Positions 7,991-16,661 are shown, counted from the first letter of the stretch. The stretch: 64,000 nucleotides of DNA from Nibribacter koreensis (GCF_039541795.1 NZ_BAABGX010000002.1:1839533-1903532), one strand, 5' to 3'. The notes: generated by a model from the letters alone, not told the origin. Numbers and translations are program-made.

Positions 7991-10864
7991 ATGATGCTTG
8001 CTAAAAGGCTTGGCTTCGGCCTCTGGTTTTACATGGTGAGTTGTCTATTCTCATATGGCGCGCAGGCTTCTCAGTCAGTTCCCAACCCGCAGGTACAAAA
8101 ACTCATCACATCCGCTGAAGAAGACCGGTTAGTGTTCCAGTTTGTGCCCGCTTACCTTAAATACAACCAAGCCTTAACTACGTCAGGAGTACTGGATTCG
8201 GCCCAATGGGTGACTATTCAGCATGGTATGGCCGCCTGCCTTATCAGGCTTAATGCTCCAGAGTCGGCCCAGAAACTCTTGTCTGCCAGCCATAAGGTGA
8301 TTGCAAGGAGGTTTGGCAAAAAGAGCGGCCAGATGCTGGAGTGGTATGACTTGATGGGGGAGCTGTATTACAAGCGGTTGGTCATAGATCCGGCCCTGGC
8401 CTACTGGAAAAAAGCGAACCGGCTGGCATTGGACTTGTACGGGCCAAACCACATACACACGGCCAGAACCTATAGGCAGTTGGGCAGGTTTTTTATTGGC
8501 GAGGCAGACGTTGCGGTAGACTATGCCCTTACGGCCGTAAAGATTCTTAGGCGGCAGCCCAGGTATCTGCAATACAAAGAGGCCGTGCTCTATTACAACG
8601 TGCTGGGGTACGCCATCCATGAAGAGCAGTATGACCCACAAGGCTACACCCAGGAAGGAAGACGCTTTGCCAGTAATTTGCACGCCGCGCTTGCCTATTA
8701 TGACAGCGCCCTGCTAGCCGATAAAAGCAGCCGGGGCAGTCAAAAAGCCACCAGTGCCATGGTGTACCACAACATGGGCAACTCTTACAACAACCTGTAC
8801 GGGTTTAGGCAGGACTTGGCACCAATCCTGCAGAAGAACGCAGACCAATACTTTACATCGGCTAATCAATATTATGACAAAGCCATTGGACTGTTTGAGC
8901 AAACCAAGGTACATCCGGGCAGTGTTACGCTCACCTTGGTTACCAAAGCCATTCTGTTGCAATTGAAAGACGATTGGGAAACTAGTTTGCTCCTGTATAC
9001 CCAGGGCCTGCAACGGCTCATGCCCCATGAGAAAATCACTGATCCTCTGCACTTACCTCCTTTTCCGGCTGGCGTACCGCAGCGTGAGTATCTGTTGCTG
9101 TTGACGGGCAAGATCAAGTCTCTGCTAAAACTATATGAAGCCAAGAAAGACGTAGCGTATCTACAGGCGTATCACCAGCATGTGGTGCAGTATATTTCGT
9201 TTCTGGAGGCCGCCAAGCGGGAGGCAACCTCTCTGGCGGGCAGTAAAGACAGGATTGATTATGAAGGCGCCTCTGAAGGCTACGGCTGGGGCATTAATGC
9301 TAGTTACCTCCTCTACCAGACCACGCGGCAGGAGCACTACAAACAACAGGCCCTGGACATTGCCAATCGGTTTAAGAGCTATAGTCTGTTGCACAATGAA
9401 GTAAACCACCAGGCTGGCAACCGTGAAAAGCCAACGCCCGAAAGCCTAGCCCAACAACAACTTGAAAAACGGTGGAAACGGCTAGAAGAAAGAAAATCCC
9501 TGCTTTTGCTGTACCCTGCGTTGCAACAGACCCAGTACTTTAAAAACGTACCGGTAGAATGGCAACAGGTCAGAGACCAACTTCAGGCACTGGAAAAAGC
9601 CAGTAACAGGCGGGCGCTTGTTCCGTCGGTGCAGACGTTGCCTACCATACAGCAGTTGCAGAAAGAACTGGCACCCGACGAGGCCTTGCTGGAGATGGTA
9701 CATTTTGATCAGGGCATTACGCCCCAGCGCAACAAGTTGTTTGCCTTTGTCATCAGCAAAGAAGACATCACCTTCTTAAAACTGGAAGACATGGACACCA
9801 CGCTGTTAACCAAGATCCCGGCCCTGCACCAAGCTTTGGCGCAGCGCGAAGATGCCGCCTATAGAACCAACGCCTATCATGTCTACCAAGAGGTGGCCAA
9901 GCCGCTAATGCGCCATATGCCGGCCCACGTCAAGAAGCTTATTTTCTTGCCAGACAGTGAGTATTGGCGCATACCGTTTGGCGCGCTTCTGACCAAGCCC
10001 GCCCAGCATGCCAACTTTAAGACATACCCGTACCTGTTACAAAAATACCATGTAAGCTATGCGCATTCATCGGCGTACTGGTATGTTCTGCGCCAAGGCA
10101 ATGGAAATAGAGGCATGAACCAAGAATCCAGGGTGTTGGCCATGGCTCCCTTTGCCTTGCCCGCTAAGTTTTCTCAAGACGCCAGCCTGCAGCTGCCGTT
10201 TACAGCCTCCTTGCTTCAATACTTGAAAGGGAAGTTGCCAGGCACGTATCTGGTAGATGAGAAAGCCACTGAAGCCTACTTTAAGCAAAATGCCAGCCGC
10301 TACTCCATCCTGCACCTGGCCACCCACGCAGAAGCCAATACAGAAGAACCCGGTCTGTCAAAGTTTAGACTAGCTACCGGCGGAGGAGAAGACGGGGAGT
10401 TGCACCTTGAGGAATTGCTTGAGTTGAACCTGCGCCCGGCTTTGGCCATTTTAAGTGCCTGTGAAACCGCGATTGGCGTGTCTACCCACCGCAACCGCGC
10501 CGAGGTGCAGAGCCTGAGCTGGAGCTTTAAGTTTATAGGCGCTCAAAGTACGGTGGCCACCCTCTGGAAAGTAGACGACCGTAGTACCGCCGCGGTGCTC
10601 CAGGACTTTTATGCCGGTATTATGGCGGGTGAGGATAAATCTGTGGCCTTGTCCATGGCCAAGCGCCGCTACCTTGCCCAAGCCCGTACCTCTGAGGAGG
10701 CGCATCCTTTCTACTGGGCGGGTCTGGTGCTCAATGGGCAGGAGCAGGGGTTTGAGACGTCTGTCTCGCTGGCCTTTTGGCTGAAGCTGTCTGTCCTGGC
10801 CTATTTTTTAGTGTTACTGGGGTATGGGGTGCAGAGAGTCTATCTACAATGCACCAGACGCTAA
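7991..10864 (+). CDS. TPR-CHAT protein (caspase-like putative protease)
   Basis: A 957-residue protein with a signal or membrane segment (MMLAKRLGFGLWFYMVSCLF), a long helical TPR-like region (about 40-560) and a C-terminal CHAT domain (about 640-920). The putative catalytic dyad is His779 in HLATHA and Cys824 in LSACETAIG, the arrangement of caspase-fold CHAT peptidases. A last hydrophobic segment (about 930-950) followed by Arg residues looks like a membrane anchor, so the CHAT domain would face the periplasm. The ATG at 7991 is preferred over an upstream TTG at 7967. The gene converges on and overlaps by 21 bp an anti-sigma-like TPR gene next to an ECF sigma gene. Protease activity is inferred; many CHAT proteins are untested. 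Confidence 0.85.
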   Translation: MMLAKRLGFGLWFYMVSCLFSYGAQASQSVPNPQVQKLITSAEEDRLVFQFVPAYLKYNQALTTSGVLDSAQWVTIQHGMAACLIRLNAPESAQKLLSASHKVIARRFGKKSGQMLEWYDLMGELYYKRLVIDPALAYWKKANRLALDLYGPNHIHTARTYRQLGRFFIGEADVAVDYALTAVKILRRQPRYLQYKEAVLYYNVLGYAIHEEQYDPQGYTQEGRRFASNLHAALAYYDSALLADKSSRGSQKATSAMVYHNMGNSYNNLYGFRQDLAPILQKNADQYFTSANQYYDKAIGLFEQTKVHPGSVTLTLVTKAILLQLKDDWETSLLLYTQGLQRLMPHEKITDPLHLPPFPAGVPQREYLLLLTGKIKSLLKLYEAKKDVAYLQAYHQHVVQYISFLEAAKREATSLAGSKDRIDYEGASEGYGWGINASYLLYQTTRQEHYKQQALDIANRFKSYSLLHNEVNHQAGNREKPTPESLAQQQLEKRWKRLEERKSLLLLYPALQQTQYFKNVPVEWQQVRDQLQALEKASNRRALVPSVQTLPTIQQLQKELAPDEALLEMVHFDQGITPQRNKLFAFVISKEDITFLKLEDMDTTLLTKIPALHQALAQREDAAYRTNAYHVYQEVAKPLMRHMPAHVKKLIFLPDSEYWRIPFGALLTKPAQHANFKTYPYLLQKYHVSYAHSSAYWYVLRQGNGNRGMNQESRVLAMAPFALPAKFSQDASLQLPFTASLLQYLKGKLPGTYLVDEKATEAYFKQNASRYSILHLATHAEANTEEPGLSKFRLATGGGEDGELHLEELLELNLRPALAILSACETAIGVSTHRNRAEVQSLSWSFKFIGAQSTVATLWKVDDRSTAAVLQDFYAGIMAGEDKSVALSMAKRRYLAQARTSEEAHPFYWAGLVLNGQEQGFETSVSLAFWLKLSVLAYFLVLLGYGVQRVYLQCTRR

Positions 10865-11566
10865 AATCTGCTGGGCTTCTTTTTGGAAGGCGTGTCTTGG
10901 GTTCTTGGCAATTTCTTTAAATACCTGCTTCGCTTCTGACCCCTTTTTTACCTGCCACAACGCGTATGCTTTGTAATAACTTGCCTTTTCTGCATAGCTA
11001 CTGGTTTCTAAAGAAGCATCACTGAAGTGGGCAAGAGCCGCAGTGGGTTGGTTTAGTTTTAGAGAAAATAAGCCTTTAAAGAAAGCAGTAGTATCTGTGC
11101 CCGCGTGCGCTGGGAGTTCTTGCAAGGCCACCGCGTACTTGCCCACTCTATACGCGTTCATGGCTGGGCTCCAGGCTTGCGTAGATCCCATCAAGACCGG
11201 TAAACCTGGCTCCTCTACGTAGTTCTGGGCTGTGAAAGCAGGAGTCTGCATGGTTCTGTATAAAAAGAGCGTGCCAGACAAAACCAAGAGCAAGGCAATA
11301 CTGGCGGCTATCTTCCAGATAGAATTTCTTGGTTGTGCCACTGGTGGCATCTGAGCGTCCCAGGATTGGAGCTTTTGCTTGAGGTCCTGGCGTTTGGCTT
11401 CCTTTATGCCTTCTACCCAGCTCAGGTACTCTTGGTACAAAAGCATGAGGGCAGGGTCTTGGGCCAGTTCCTGCTCAAAGGCAAGCCTGTCCTGGGCTGG
11501 CATCTGTTCTCTGCGGTATGCCTCAAAGGTGATGTAGTGGGCCTCTTCGTCTATCAATGTCTGCAA
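10844..11566 (-). CDS. Membrane anti-sigma-like protein with C-terminal TPR-type helices
   Basis: 240 residues. The N-terminal part (1-95) has the shape of a non-zinc anti-sigma domain (ITFEAYRREQMPAQDRLAFEQELAQDPAL). One membrane helix follows (about 105-123, IWKIAASIALLLVLSGTLFLY), then a helical region of TPR type (about 140-240, FKGLFSLKLNQPTAALAHFSDA). The topology would be cytoplasmic N-terminus, periplasmic TPR. It lies 20 bp downstream of the ECF sigma gene on the same strand, so it is probably its regulator. Its 3' end overlaps the convergent TPR-CHAT gene. No zinc-binding HxxxCxxC motif is seen. Confidence 0.75.
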   Translation of the reverse strand: MQTLIDEEAHYITFEAYRREQMPAQDRLAFEQELAQDPALMLLYQEYLSWVEGIKEAKRQDLKQKLQSWDAQMPPVAQPRNSIWKIAASIALLLVLSGTLFLYRTMQTPAFTAQNYVEEPGLPVLMGSTQAWSPAMNAYRVGKYAVALQELPAHAGTDTTAFFKGLFSLKLNQPTAALAHFSDASLETSSYAEKASYYKAYALWQVKKGSEAKQVFKEIAKNPRHAFQKEAQQILASGAL

Positions 11567-11586
11567 AGGCGCTTAACACACAACGC

Positions 11587-12153
11587 CTAGATGTTTAAAA
11601 GTTCTACTTTCTCTTTTAAGATAACGGACAACTTGCGCAGGCATTGCAGTTTTTTCACTTTGGCCACGTTGTCATTCTTATACCCCATCTCACGGGCAAT
11701 AGAAGCCATGTCATAGTCATGGAAGTAATAGAGCTCCAGTACTTTTCTGCTGTCTGGCGGTAAAAGGGCAATGGCCTGGTGCACCAGCGTTTTCTGGTGG
11801 TCCTGGGTCTCTGCTTCTTCTAGCGTGTTGTCATATTCCTTAATGTCAGAAACATCAACAAAGTTAGCGGCAGACGCTTTATTTCTTAAAAAATTATGGA
11901 TGTGGTTTTTTGCGATGGCAAAAAGGTAGGTCTTTAGCTCACAAGAAAGGTGGGTGAGTTTGCCAGAGGCGGCATTTTCATAAAAGGCAAGCATGGTCAC
12001 CTGGAAAATATCCTTGGCCTCATCCTGCTCTAACTGGTACTGCCGGCACGCCCAGTGCACAAAATCATCACGGTGCTGTTGGTACAGGTCCCGCAAACAG
12101 GTTTCGTCACCAGACCTAAGCCTGCTCAGAATCTTCTCTTCCCCTCTTATCAC
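11587..12153 (-). CDS. ECF-type RNA polymerase sigma factor (paired with TPR anti-sigma)
   Basis: 188 residues. Region 2 covers about 20-95 (DIFQVTMLAFYENAASGK, LKTYLFAIAKNHIHNFLR) and region 4 about 125-180 (ALLPPDSRKVLELYYFHDYDMASIAREMGYKNDNVAKVKK). It redirects RNA polymerase to a small regulon. The start is GTG at 12153. The gene forms an apparent operon with the anti-sigma-like gene. It is not adjacent to a TonB receptor or SusCD pair, so it is not the usual FecI-type factor; the neighbouring TPR-CHAT protein suggests a stress or envelope signal (inference). Confidence 0.92.
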   Translation of the reverse strand: MIRGEEKILSRLRSGDETCLRDLYQQHRDDFVHWACRQYQLEQDEAKDIFQVTMLAFYENAASGKLTHLSCELKTYLFAIAKNHIHNFLRNKASAANFVDVSDIKEYDNTLEEAETQDHQKTLVHQAIALLPPDSRKVLELYYFHDYDMASIAREMGYKNDNVAKVKKLQCLRKLSVILKEKVELLNI

Positions 12154-12501
12154 TGCCTTTATATTAAATATGGTATAGCATGCCTTACCTGCATTTCTAG
12201 CGTCTAATCATGCTTTTTGGGGGAGAAAGGCAGGTAATTAGAAAAAGAAAAGGAGGTCTTGTTTTGTGACTGCTAGTTTACAAAATATAAAATTGGTGCT
12301 TGCTACGTATAAAAAGCGATTTGACGGGTATTAATACTGATTTTTTAAAGATGTTCAAAAATGGGTAAATACTATGAACCGCTGGGCTTTAGTTGTTTGG
12401 CCTTCACCACCTATATGTAAAGCTTTCTTGCTACTATGTGGTTTGCCGGGAGTTTTGATTTTTGCCTCTTTTGCGCAAAACAAGCCAAAAACGCCATGCA
12501 G
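12154..12501. other. Intergenic region upstream of the sigma gene
   Basis: 348 bp. It contains a degenerate P38 copy at 12457-12493. Otherwise it is AT-rich sequence in which I see no gene; the promoter of the sigma gene should lie here but no clear consensus was found. Confidence 0.6.
12457..12493. repeat. P38 palindrome, degenerate copy 4
   Basis: Right arm AAGCCAAAAACG intact, left arm diverged (GATTTTTGCC). It lies 8 nt beyond the nth stop codon. Confidence 0.7.
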
Positions 12502-13179
12502 TTACCCTAGCTTATTCTGTGGATCATCTGGTTTGTTGGGCCAGTTCTTCTGGTAGTAGGCGCAAAAGTGCGTAAGCGGACAGCGCTCACACTGCGGCGT
12601 TCTAGCCAGACAGATGTAGCGGCCGTGCAGAATCAACCAATGGTGGGCCTTGGGCACCAAGTCCTCAGGTATGTACTGGAGCAGTTCTCTTTCTACCTCT
12701 AAAGGTGTTTTGGCAGTAGCACTTACCAAGCCCATGCGTTTAGAAACCCTAAACACGTGGGTGTCTACGGCCATGGCCGGCATGTTAAAGATCACGGATG
12801 AGATGACATTGGCCGTTTTTCTGCCTACGCCCGGCAGTTGCTGCAGCTCTTCTATGGTGCTGGGCACCTCGCTGTTAAAGCGTTCTACCAGCATTTTGCC
12901 CAATCCTGCCAGGTGCTTGGCCTTGTTGTTGGGGTAGGAGATGCTTTTGATGAACGGAAAAATGTCCTCTGAGCTGGCAGTGGCCAACACTTCGGCAGAC
13001 GGGTAGGCCTCAAAGAGGGCGGGCGTCACTAGGTTCACGCGCTTGTCTGTGCACTGGGCACTCAACACCACGGCAATGAGCAGCTCATAGGGCGTACGGT
13101 AAGCCAGCTCGGTCTCAGGCTCTGGAAAATGCTCTGTGAAATAAGAGATAAGGTGACGGTACCGTTCTGGCTTGCGCAT
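12502..13179 (-). CDS. nth: Endonuclease III
   Basis: 225-residue DNA glycosylase/AP lyase for oxidised pyrimidines. It has LLIAVVLSAQCTDKRVN at about 29-45, the helix-hairpin-helix LPGVGRKTANVI with the catalytic Lys, the catalytic Asp in AVDTHVFRV, and the [4Fe-4S] loop CLARTPQCERCPLTHFC (C-x6-C-x2-C-x5-C) near the C-terminus. The length is normal for the family. Together with mutY and uvrA it makes three DNA-repair genes in this window, though they are not in one operon. Confidence 0.95.
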   Translation of the reverse strand: MRKPERYRHLISYFTEHFPEPETELAYRTPYELLIAVVLSAQCTDKRVNLVTPALFEAYPSAEVLATASSEDIFPFIKSISYPNNKAKHLAGLGKMLVERFNSEVPSTIEELQQLPGVGRKTANVISSVIFNMPAMAVDTHVFRVSKRMGLVSATAKTPLEVERELLQYIPEDLVPKAHHWLILHGRYICLARTPQCERCPLTHFCAYYQKNWPNKPDDPQNKLG

Positions 13180-13300
13180 GGCTAGAGAAATATCTTGTGC
13201 ACAAATTTACGTAAATGAGTGGTGATATACCCTTAGTTACGTGGCTAGTTAAGCTTCTTTTAACTGTTGTGATGACGTGAAGAAACGCCTACATTTATGA

Positions 13301-13307
13301 CAGGAGG
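13301..13307 (+). promoter_or_regulatory. Shine-Dalgarno site, unusual for this genome
   Basis: CAGGAGG lies 8 nt before the ATG at 13316. Almost no other gene in the window has such a site. Confidence 0.6.
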
Positions 13308-13315
13308 TTGATTAT

Positions 13316-13891
13316 ATGAGATTTAAATATTGCTATCTGTGGTTCTTTCTTCTTGCAGGAAGCTGTTGTACGGCATGTGAGCCCAAGGAGAAGTATTATA
13401 GTTTTTCAGAAAAGGAATTAGACTTTGTGAGCTATGAAGAGAAAGAAACCTTCAAGTTAATAGACTCTACCAAGGCAATCCATCAAATGAGCCAGAGCTT
13501 ATATGACAGGTACTTTTTTGAATGGATAGGTTTCTTTGGGAGTTCTAATGAGTTTCAGGAAGTCTACCAGGTTTCATACGGTTCTGATGGCCCAAGCCCT
13601 ATCGATCTTTCTGTTAATTTGGAAAGTTATATAGGAGAAGGCCATTCAGCCTACGACTTAAGGATACAGATAAATGAATTTGAAGTGTATGCTAGCCCAA
13701 ATAAGTTGACTCCCTCTGTAGTACCCCTAGAGATAATGGGCCGACCTTATAACCGCGTATACTCCTTAAAAGCATATAGCTTAAAAGTCCCTAATGTGAT
13801 ACAAGACTCGGCTATCGTTCTCTGGAACCGGGAGTATGGGCTTATCCAGCTCCAATTCTCCAACGGAAAGACCATCACCAGAAAAGACTAA
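13316..13891 (+). CDS. Putative lipoprotein of unknown function
   Basis: 191 residues with a lipoprotein signal (LLAGSCCTAC, acylated Cys near residue 18-21). The rest is soluble and rich in beta-strand pattern and aromatic residues, with no motif I recognise. Base composition is more AT-rich than the neighbouring repair genes. It has its own Shine-Dalgarno sequence and ends at a strong bidirectional terminator, so it is probably transcribed alone. Envelope location is inferred from the signal. Confidence 0.7.
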   Translation: MRFKYCYLWFFLLAGSCCTACEPKEKYYSFSEKELDFVSYEEKETFKLIDSTKAIHQMSQSLYDRYFFEWIGFFGSSNEFQEVYQVSYGSDGPSPIDLSVNLESYIGEGHSAYDLRIQINEFEVYASPNKLTPSVVPLEIMGRPYNRVYSLKAYSLKVPNVIQDSAIVLWNREYGLIQLQFSNGKTITRKD

Positions 13892-13938
13892 AAACAGCGA
13901 GGCCCTGTCTATTTTGCTAGACAGGGCCTCGCTGTTAA
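13892..13938. terminator. Bidirectional terminator
   Basis: Perfect 18-bp stem AACAGCGAGGCCCTGTCT and its complement around an 8-nt loop, between convergent genes, with A and T runs. Confidence 0.9.
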
Positions 13939-13950
13939 AATGGTGTACAA

Positions 13951-14181
13951 TTAGGGATGCAAACTCAGGTTTTTGGAGTACTGCAGGATGGCGTTGGTGA
14001 CCCGGTCACTTGGCTGGGCGTAGGCTTCTTGTAGGCGTGCGTGGGCCAGAAGCAAATCTGCACAGTCTTCGGCCAAGTCCTGGTCTGCCATGAAGGCGTC
14101 CTCCAGTAAAAGGCGCTGCCGCGGGGGCAATTCGTTGTAAAGATACTGTACTAGATCATTTTGAGTAAAGGTTTTGATCAT
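13951..14181 (-). CDS. Small protein overlapping an ECF sigma gene (possible anti-sigma)
   Basis: 76 residues from the ATG at 14181 (an upstream TTG at 14196 is also open). The pattern TFTQNDLVQYLYNELPPRQRLLLEDAFMADQDLAEDC resembles the N-terminal helices of Bacteroidota anti-sigma proteins without the membrane part. Its start overlaps the sigma gene by 26 bp, which points to coupled translation. The function as a regulator of that sigma factor is an inference. Confidence 0.75.
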   Translation of the reverse strand: MIKTFTQNDLVQYLYNELPPRQRLLLEDAFMADQDLAEDCADLLLAHARLQEAYAQPSDRVTNAILQYSKNLSLHP

Positions 14182-14755
14182 AGGCTGTTTTATCAAGGGA
14201 CATTTTTTTACGCAAGTTGATTAAAGCGTATCTCATTCTGCCCAATGCCGTGTTAATGCTAACTCCGGTAGCCTCTGCAATCTCCTGGAAACTCATGTCA
14301 GCGTAGTGGCGCATGATGAGCACCTCTTTCTGGGCCGGCGGCAAGAGCTGGATAAGCTCTCTTAGGCGGGCATGGGTTTCCTCTTTGATGCGAACCGTCT
14401 CTACAGACTCCTCAGAGAAGCTCAAGGTGTTAAACACGTTGCTGCCGTCTTCCAAGGTGATCATAGGGCTTCGCTTCTCCTTCCGGAAATAGTCAATGGC
14501 CATGTTATGGGCGATACGGCAGATCCAGGATGAAAATTTGCCTTCCTCATTGTAACGACCACTCTTCATGGTGTTGATGGCCTTCACAAACGTTTCCTGC
14601 AAGAGGTCTTCTGCCGTGTAGGTGTCTTTTACAATAAGTAGAATGGTGGTGAAAACCTTGCTTTTATGACGGTTCACCAATTCCTCAAACGCACTCTCGT
14701 TACCACCGATATACGACGTTACTAACGCCGAATCGTTGAGCTGTACTGTATTCAT
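14156..14755 (-). CDS. ECF-type RNA polymerase sigma factor
   Basis: 199 residues. Region 2: ESAFEELVNRHKSKVFTTI and DLLQETFVKAINTM, then FSSWICRIAHNMAIDYFR (core binding and -10 contact). Region 4: LLPPAQKEVLIMRHYADMSFQEIAEATGVSINTALGRMR (helix-turn-helix for the -35 region). The N-terminal stretch is typical of a widely conserved Bacteroidota ECF group. A strong housekeeping-type promoter lies upstream, so its own expression is not obviously autoregulated. Regulon unknown. Confidence 0.95.
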   Translation of the reverse strand: MNTVQLNDSALVTSYIGGNESAFEELVNRHKSKVFTTILLIVKDTYTAEDLLQETFVKAINTMKSGRYNEEGKFSSWICRIAHNMAIDYFRKEKRSPMITLEDGSNVFNTLSFSEESVETVRIKEETHARLRELIQLLPPAQKEVLIMRHYADMSFQEIAEATGVSINTALGRMRYALINLRKKMSLDKTAYDQNLYSK

Positions 14756-14835
14756 CTAAATCTACATGTAAGGTAACGTAGAGGTTTAAGCCATATTGTG
14801 AGGTTAGCGTGAATTGATGGGAATAACTTATATAT

Positions 14836-14866
14836 CAAATATAAACAGTCTGCTATGATAAAGCAA
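14836..14866 (-). promoter_or_regulatory. Promoter of the second ECF sigma gene
   Basis: On the minus strand TTG (14866-14864) is followed after 20 nt by TATATTTG (14843-14836), a full match to the Bacteroidota consensus. The leader would be about 75 nt. Confidence 0.75.
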
Positions 14867-14895
14867 CGGGTCCTTTTCTTTTTTCAAAAAAAAAT

Positions 14896-14935
14896 CTGTT
14901 TTCCGGCTAATTCCTCAAAAATAGCCGGAAAACAG
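14896..14935. repeat. Palindrome related in layout to P38 but with different arms
   Basis: 14-nt arms CTGTTTTCCGGCTA and the complement TAGCCGGAAAACAG around 12 nt. The arms are not P38, but length and position between genes are similar. Confidence 0.6.
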
Positions 14936-15040
14936 AAGTAAGATGGTAATTCTTCCTGAAGGTTTAAAACTTTCCGCCAAAATCTCTTTAGATAAGAGGA
15001 GGTGGGCGGTGTAAGTTATTGCAAGACAGGGGTTAGGATT

Positions 15041-15679
15041 TTATTTCTGGGTGCCCAGTCTTTGCAGGTCTCTCTCTACGGTGGCAATGCGGGCGTTCAT
15101 GCCTTTTATCTGGGCGGCGGTCTTCTCCTTCTCAGAGGCGGCTAGTCTGGCCTCCAGCAGTTTGGTGCGCTGCTCCAACAAGTCTACCAGTTGCTGGGTA
15201 AGCTCTACCTGGCGTTGCAGACCAACGGAGGTGGTAGTGACTTTGCCAGACTCTTTAATGGAGGAGATCTGGCCGTTGATGACCACAATCTTGGTTTCTG
15301 TGTCACCGGCCACCTGGCGCTCCTGCTCCTGTATGGTACTGTAGGTAAACAAGTCATCTGCCACCAGCACAATCTTGCCCTGCGGGTTTATAGCCTGTTT
15401 CAATGACAAGGTAGACGTGCGGCCGTTAGACAGGCGTACTTTCCCTTCTGGCGAGATGGACGTGCCGTTAGGATATTGGACGGTAGCGTCTATGGGCTCC
15501 AGATTGCCTTGGTTATGGCGCACCAGCCTGTTCTGGTTCCAGAAGATGGTGTTGTCTTTGAGCGTAGAGCGCGTTACCAAACTGTCTGTGCCAGAGGTGG
15601 TTGTTTGGGCCATGGCGCCATTAGAGAACCCAGAAAAAGCCAGGACAGCTAGCAGAGAAAGCGTGAAAAGTGTTTTCAT
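15041..15679 (-). CDS. Secreted coiled-coil protein, DUF6799-like
   Basis: 212 residues from the ATG at 15679; the longer upstream reading lacks signal character. A signal peptide (MKTLFTLSLLAVLAFSGFSN..AMAQ) is followed by a module with two repeats of the form NGTSISPEGKVRLSNGRT, as in DUF6799 proteins. A C-terminal coiled coil follows (about 145-210, rich in L, E, K and Q). Probably periplasmic. No enzyme motif; the role is unknown. The assignment to DUF6799 is by pattern only. Confidence 0.7.
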   Translation of the reverse strand: MKTLFTLSLLAVLAFSGFSNGAMAQTTTSGTDSLVTRSTLKDNTIFWNQNRLVRHNQGNLEPIDATVQYPNGTSISPEGKVRLSNGRTSTLSLKQAINPQGKIVLVADDLFTYSTIQEQERQVAGDTETKIVVINGQISSIKESGKVTTTSVGLQRQVELTQQLVDLLEQRTKLLEARLAASEKEKTAAQIKGMNARIATVERDLQRLGTQK

Positions 15680-15861
15680 GTAAGATGAAATTAAGCTGTA
15701 GGTACAGGCATATTTTTCCTGCATTTTGGTTAAAAAGTTTGGACAATTCACAAGATATTTTAATTAATCTCCTATTTATAGGATAAAGTTAAAAAAAATA
15801 TTAAAAAGTTTATATATTGCATCGAATCTAAGCGCTAAATAGGGCGTATATATTGAATACT

Positions 15862-16266
15862 ATGGAATACAACGTTTACATGAGCCCTGACTTAAAAGAC
15901 GAGGTGAAGAGGGACCTCAAACTACAAGAGAAAGCCAATGGGGAGATCAAGGATACTCTGGCCATTGAGCGGACCTCTTTCGCCAATGAGCGCACCTTCT
16001 TAGCCTACATGCGCACCGCGCTATCGCTCATTGTGGCGGGGTTTTCCCTGCACCAGTTCTTCAAGTCAGACATCTCCATGTGGCTGGCCTGCATCCTCAT
16101 TCCGGCGGGGGTGTACATTGGCTACAAAGGCTACCTCAAGTTTGTGAAGAAGCGCGCCATGATTAAACGCAAGCGCGCCGCGTACGTTCCGGCCAAGCAG
16201 ATGCTGGCCCTTTTAAAGGCAGAGAAAGCCCAAGCCAAGGCCGAAGAAAGAAACCAAAGAATTTAG
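15862..16266 (+). CDS. DUF202 family membrane protein
   Basis: 134 residues from the ATG at 15862 (a TTG at 15853 is in frame). The motif LAIERTSFANERTFLAYMRTALSLIVAGFSL is diagnostic of DUF202/YidH-type inner-membrane proteins. Two membrane helices (about 52-70 and 77-95) are followed by a basic cytoplasmic tail. The biochemical role of the family is not known. Confidence 0.85.
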   Translation: MEYNVYMSPDLKDEVKRDLKLQEKANGEIKDTLAIERTSFANERTFLAYMRTALSLIVAGFSLHQFFKSDISMWLACILIPAGVYIGYKGYLKFVKKRAMIKRKRAAYVPAKQMLALLKAEKAQAKAEERNQRI

Positions 16267-16434
16267 AAGACATATTGCTCTCGTAAACGTATTCCAGATA
16301 GTAGGAAATGGTGCGGTGTTGTGGAGATTGTGATGTTGAAAAGACAAGCCGCCCATTTCTCTTTTTTTTGATTGCCCCGTGAAAAGTAGCTTCAGGCACT
16401 TTCTTCCCAAATGACCAAACAGATATATTCACAG

Positions 16435-16467
16435 AAAGCGGAGGCCCCAACAGGCCTCCGCTTTTTG
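16435..16467. terminator. Intrinsic terminator
   Basis: AAAGCGGAGGCC / GGCCTCCGCTTTTT stem with a 6-nt loop. Confidence 0.8.
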
Positions 16468-16492
16468 CTTTATGCCATTTTGATGCAGGTGC

Positions 16493-16530
16493 CGTTTTTG
16501 GCCTGTATTCTGAAAATTAACCCAAAAACG
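16493..16530. repeat. P38 palindrome, copy 5
   Basis: 38 nt, a few mismatches in the inner arms; both outer CGTTTTTGG/CCAAAAACG arms are intact. Confidence 0.9.
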
Positions 16531-16556
16531 CCAATCCAACACAGTCTCAAATCCTT

Positions 16557-16590
16557 CCATGGCGCAAGCGTCCGCTTTTGTCCGCACGCA
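16557..16590 (-). repeat. 33-bp interspersed repeat, copy B
   Basis: Inverted relative to 6527-6560. CCATGGCGCA, CGTCCGCTT and TCCGCACGCA match with three to four differences. Confidence 0.8.
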
Positions 16591-16661
16591 TAGATAATGT
16601 ATAAGAGAGACGCCCTCGCAACCGGGATTGTTTCTTACTGAGACCTACGACGAGGCACTTC

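Noticed and set aside
14156..14196. TTG start at 14196 for the small protein after the second sigma gene
   Set aside because: The ATG at 14181 gives a family-like N-terminus; the extra five residues have no support.
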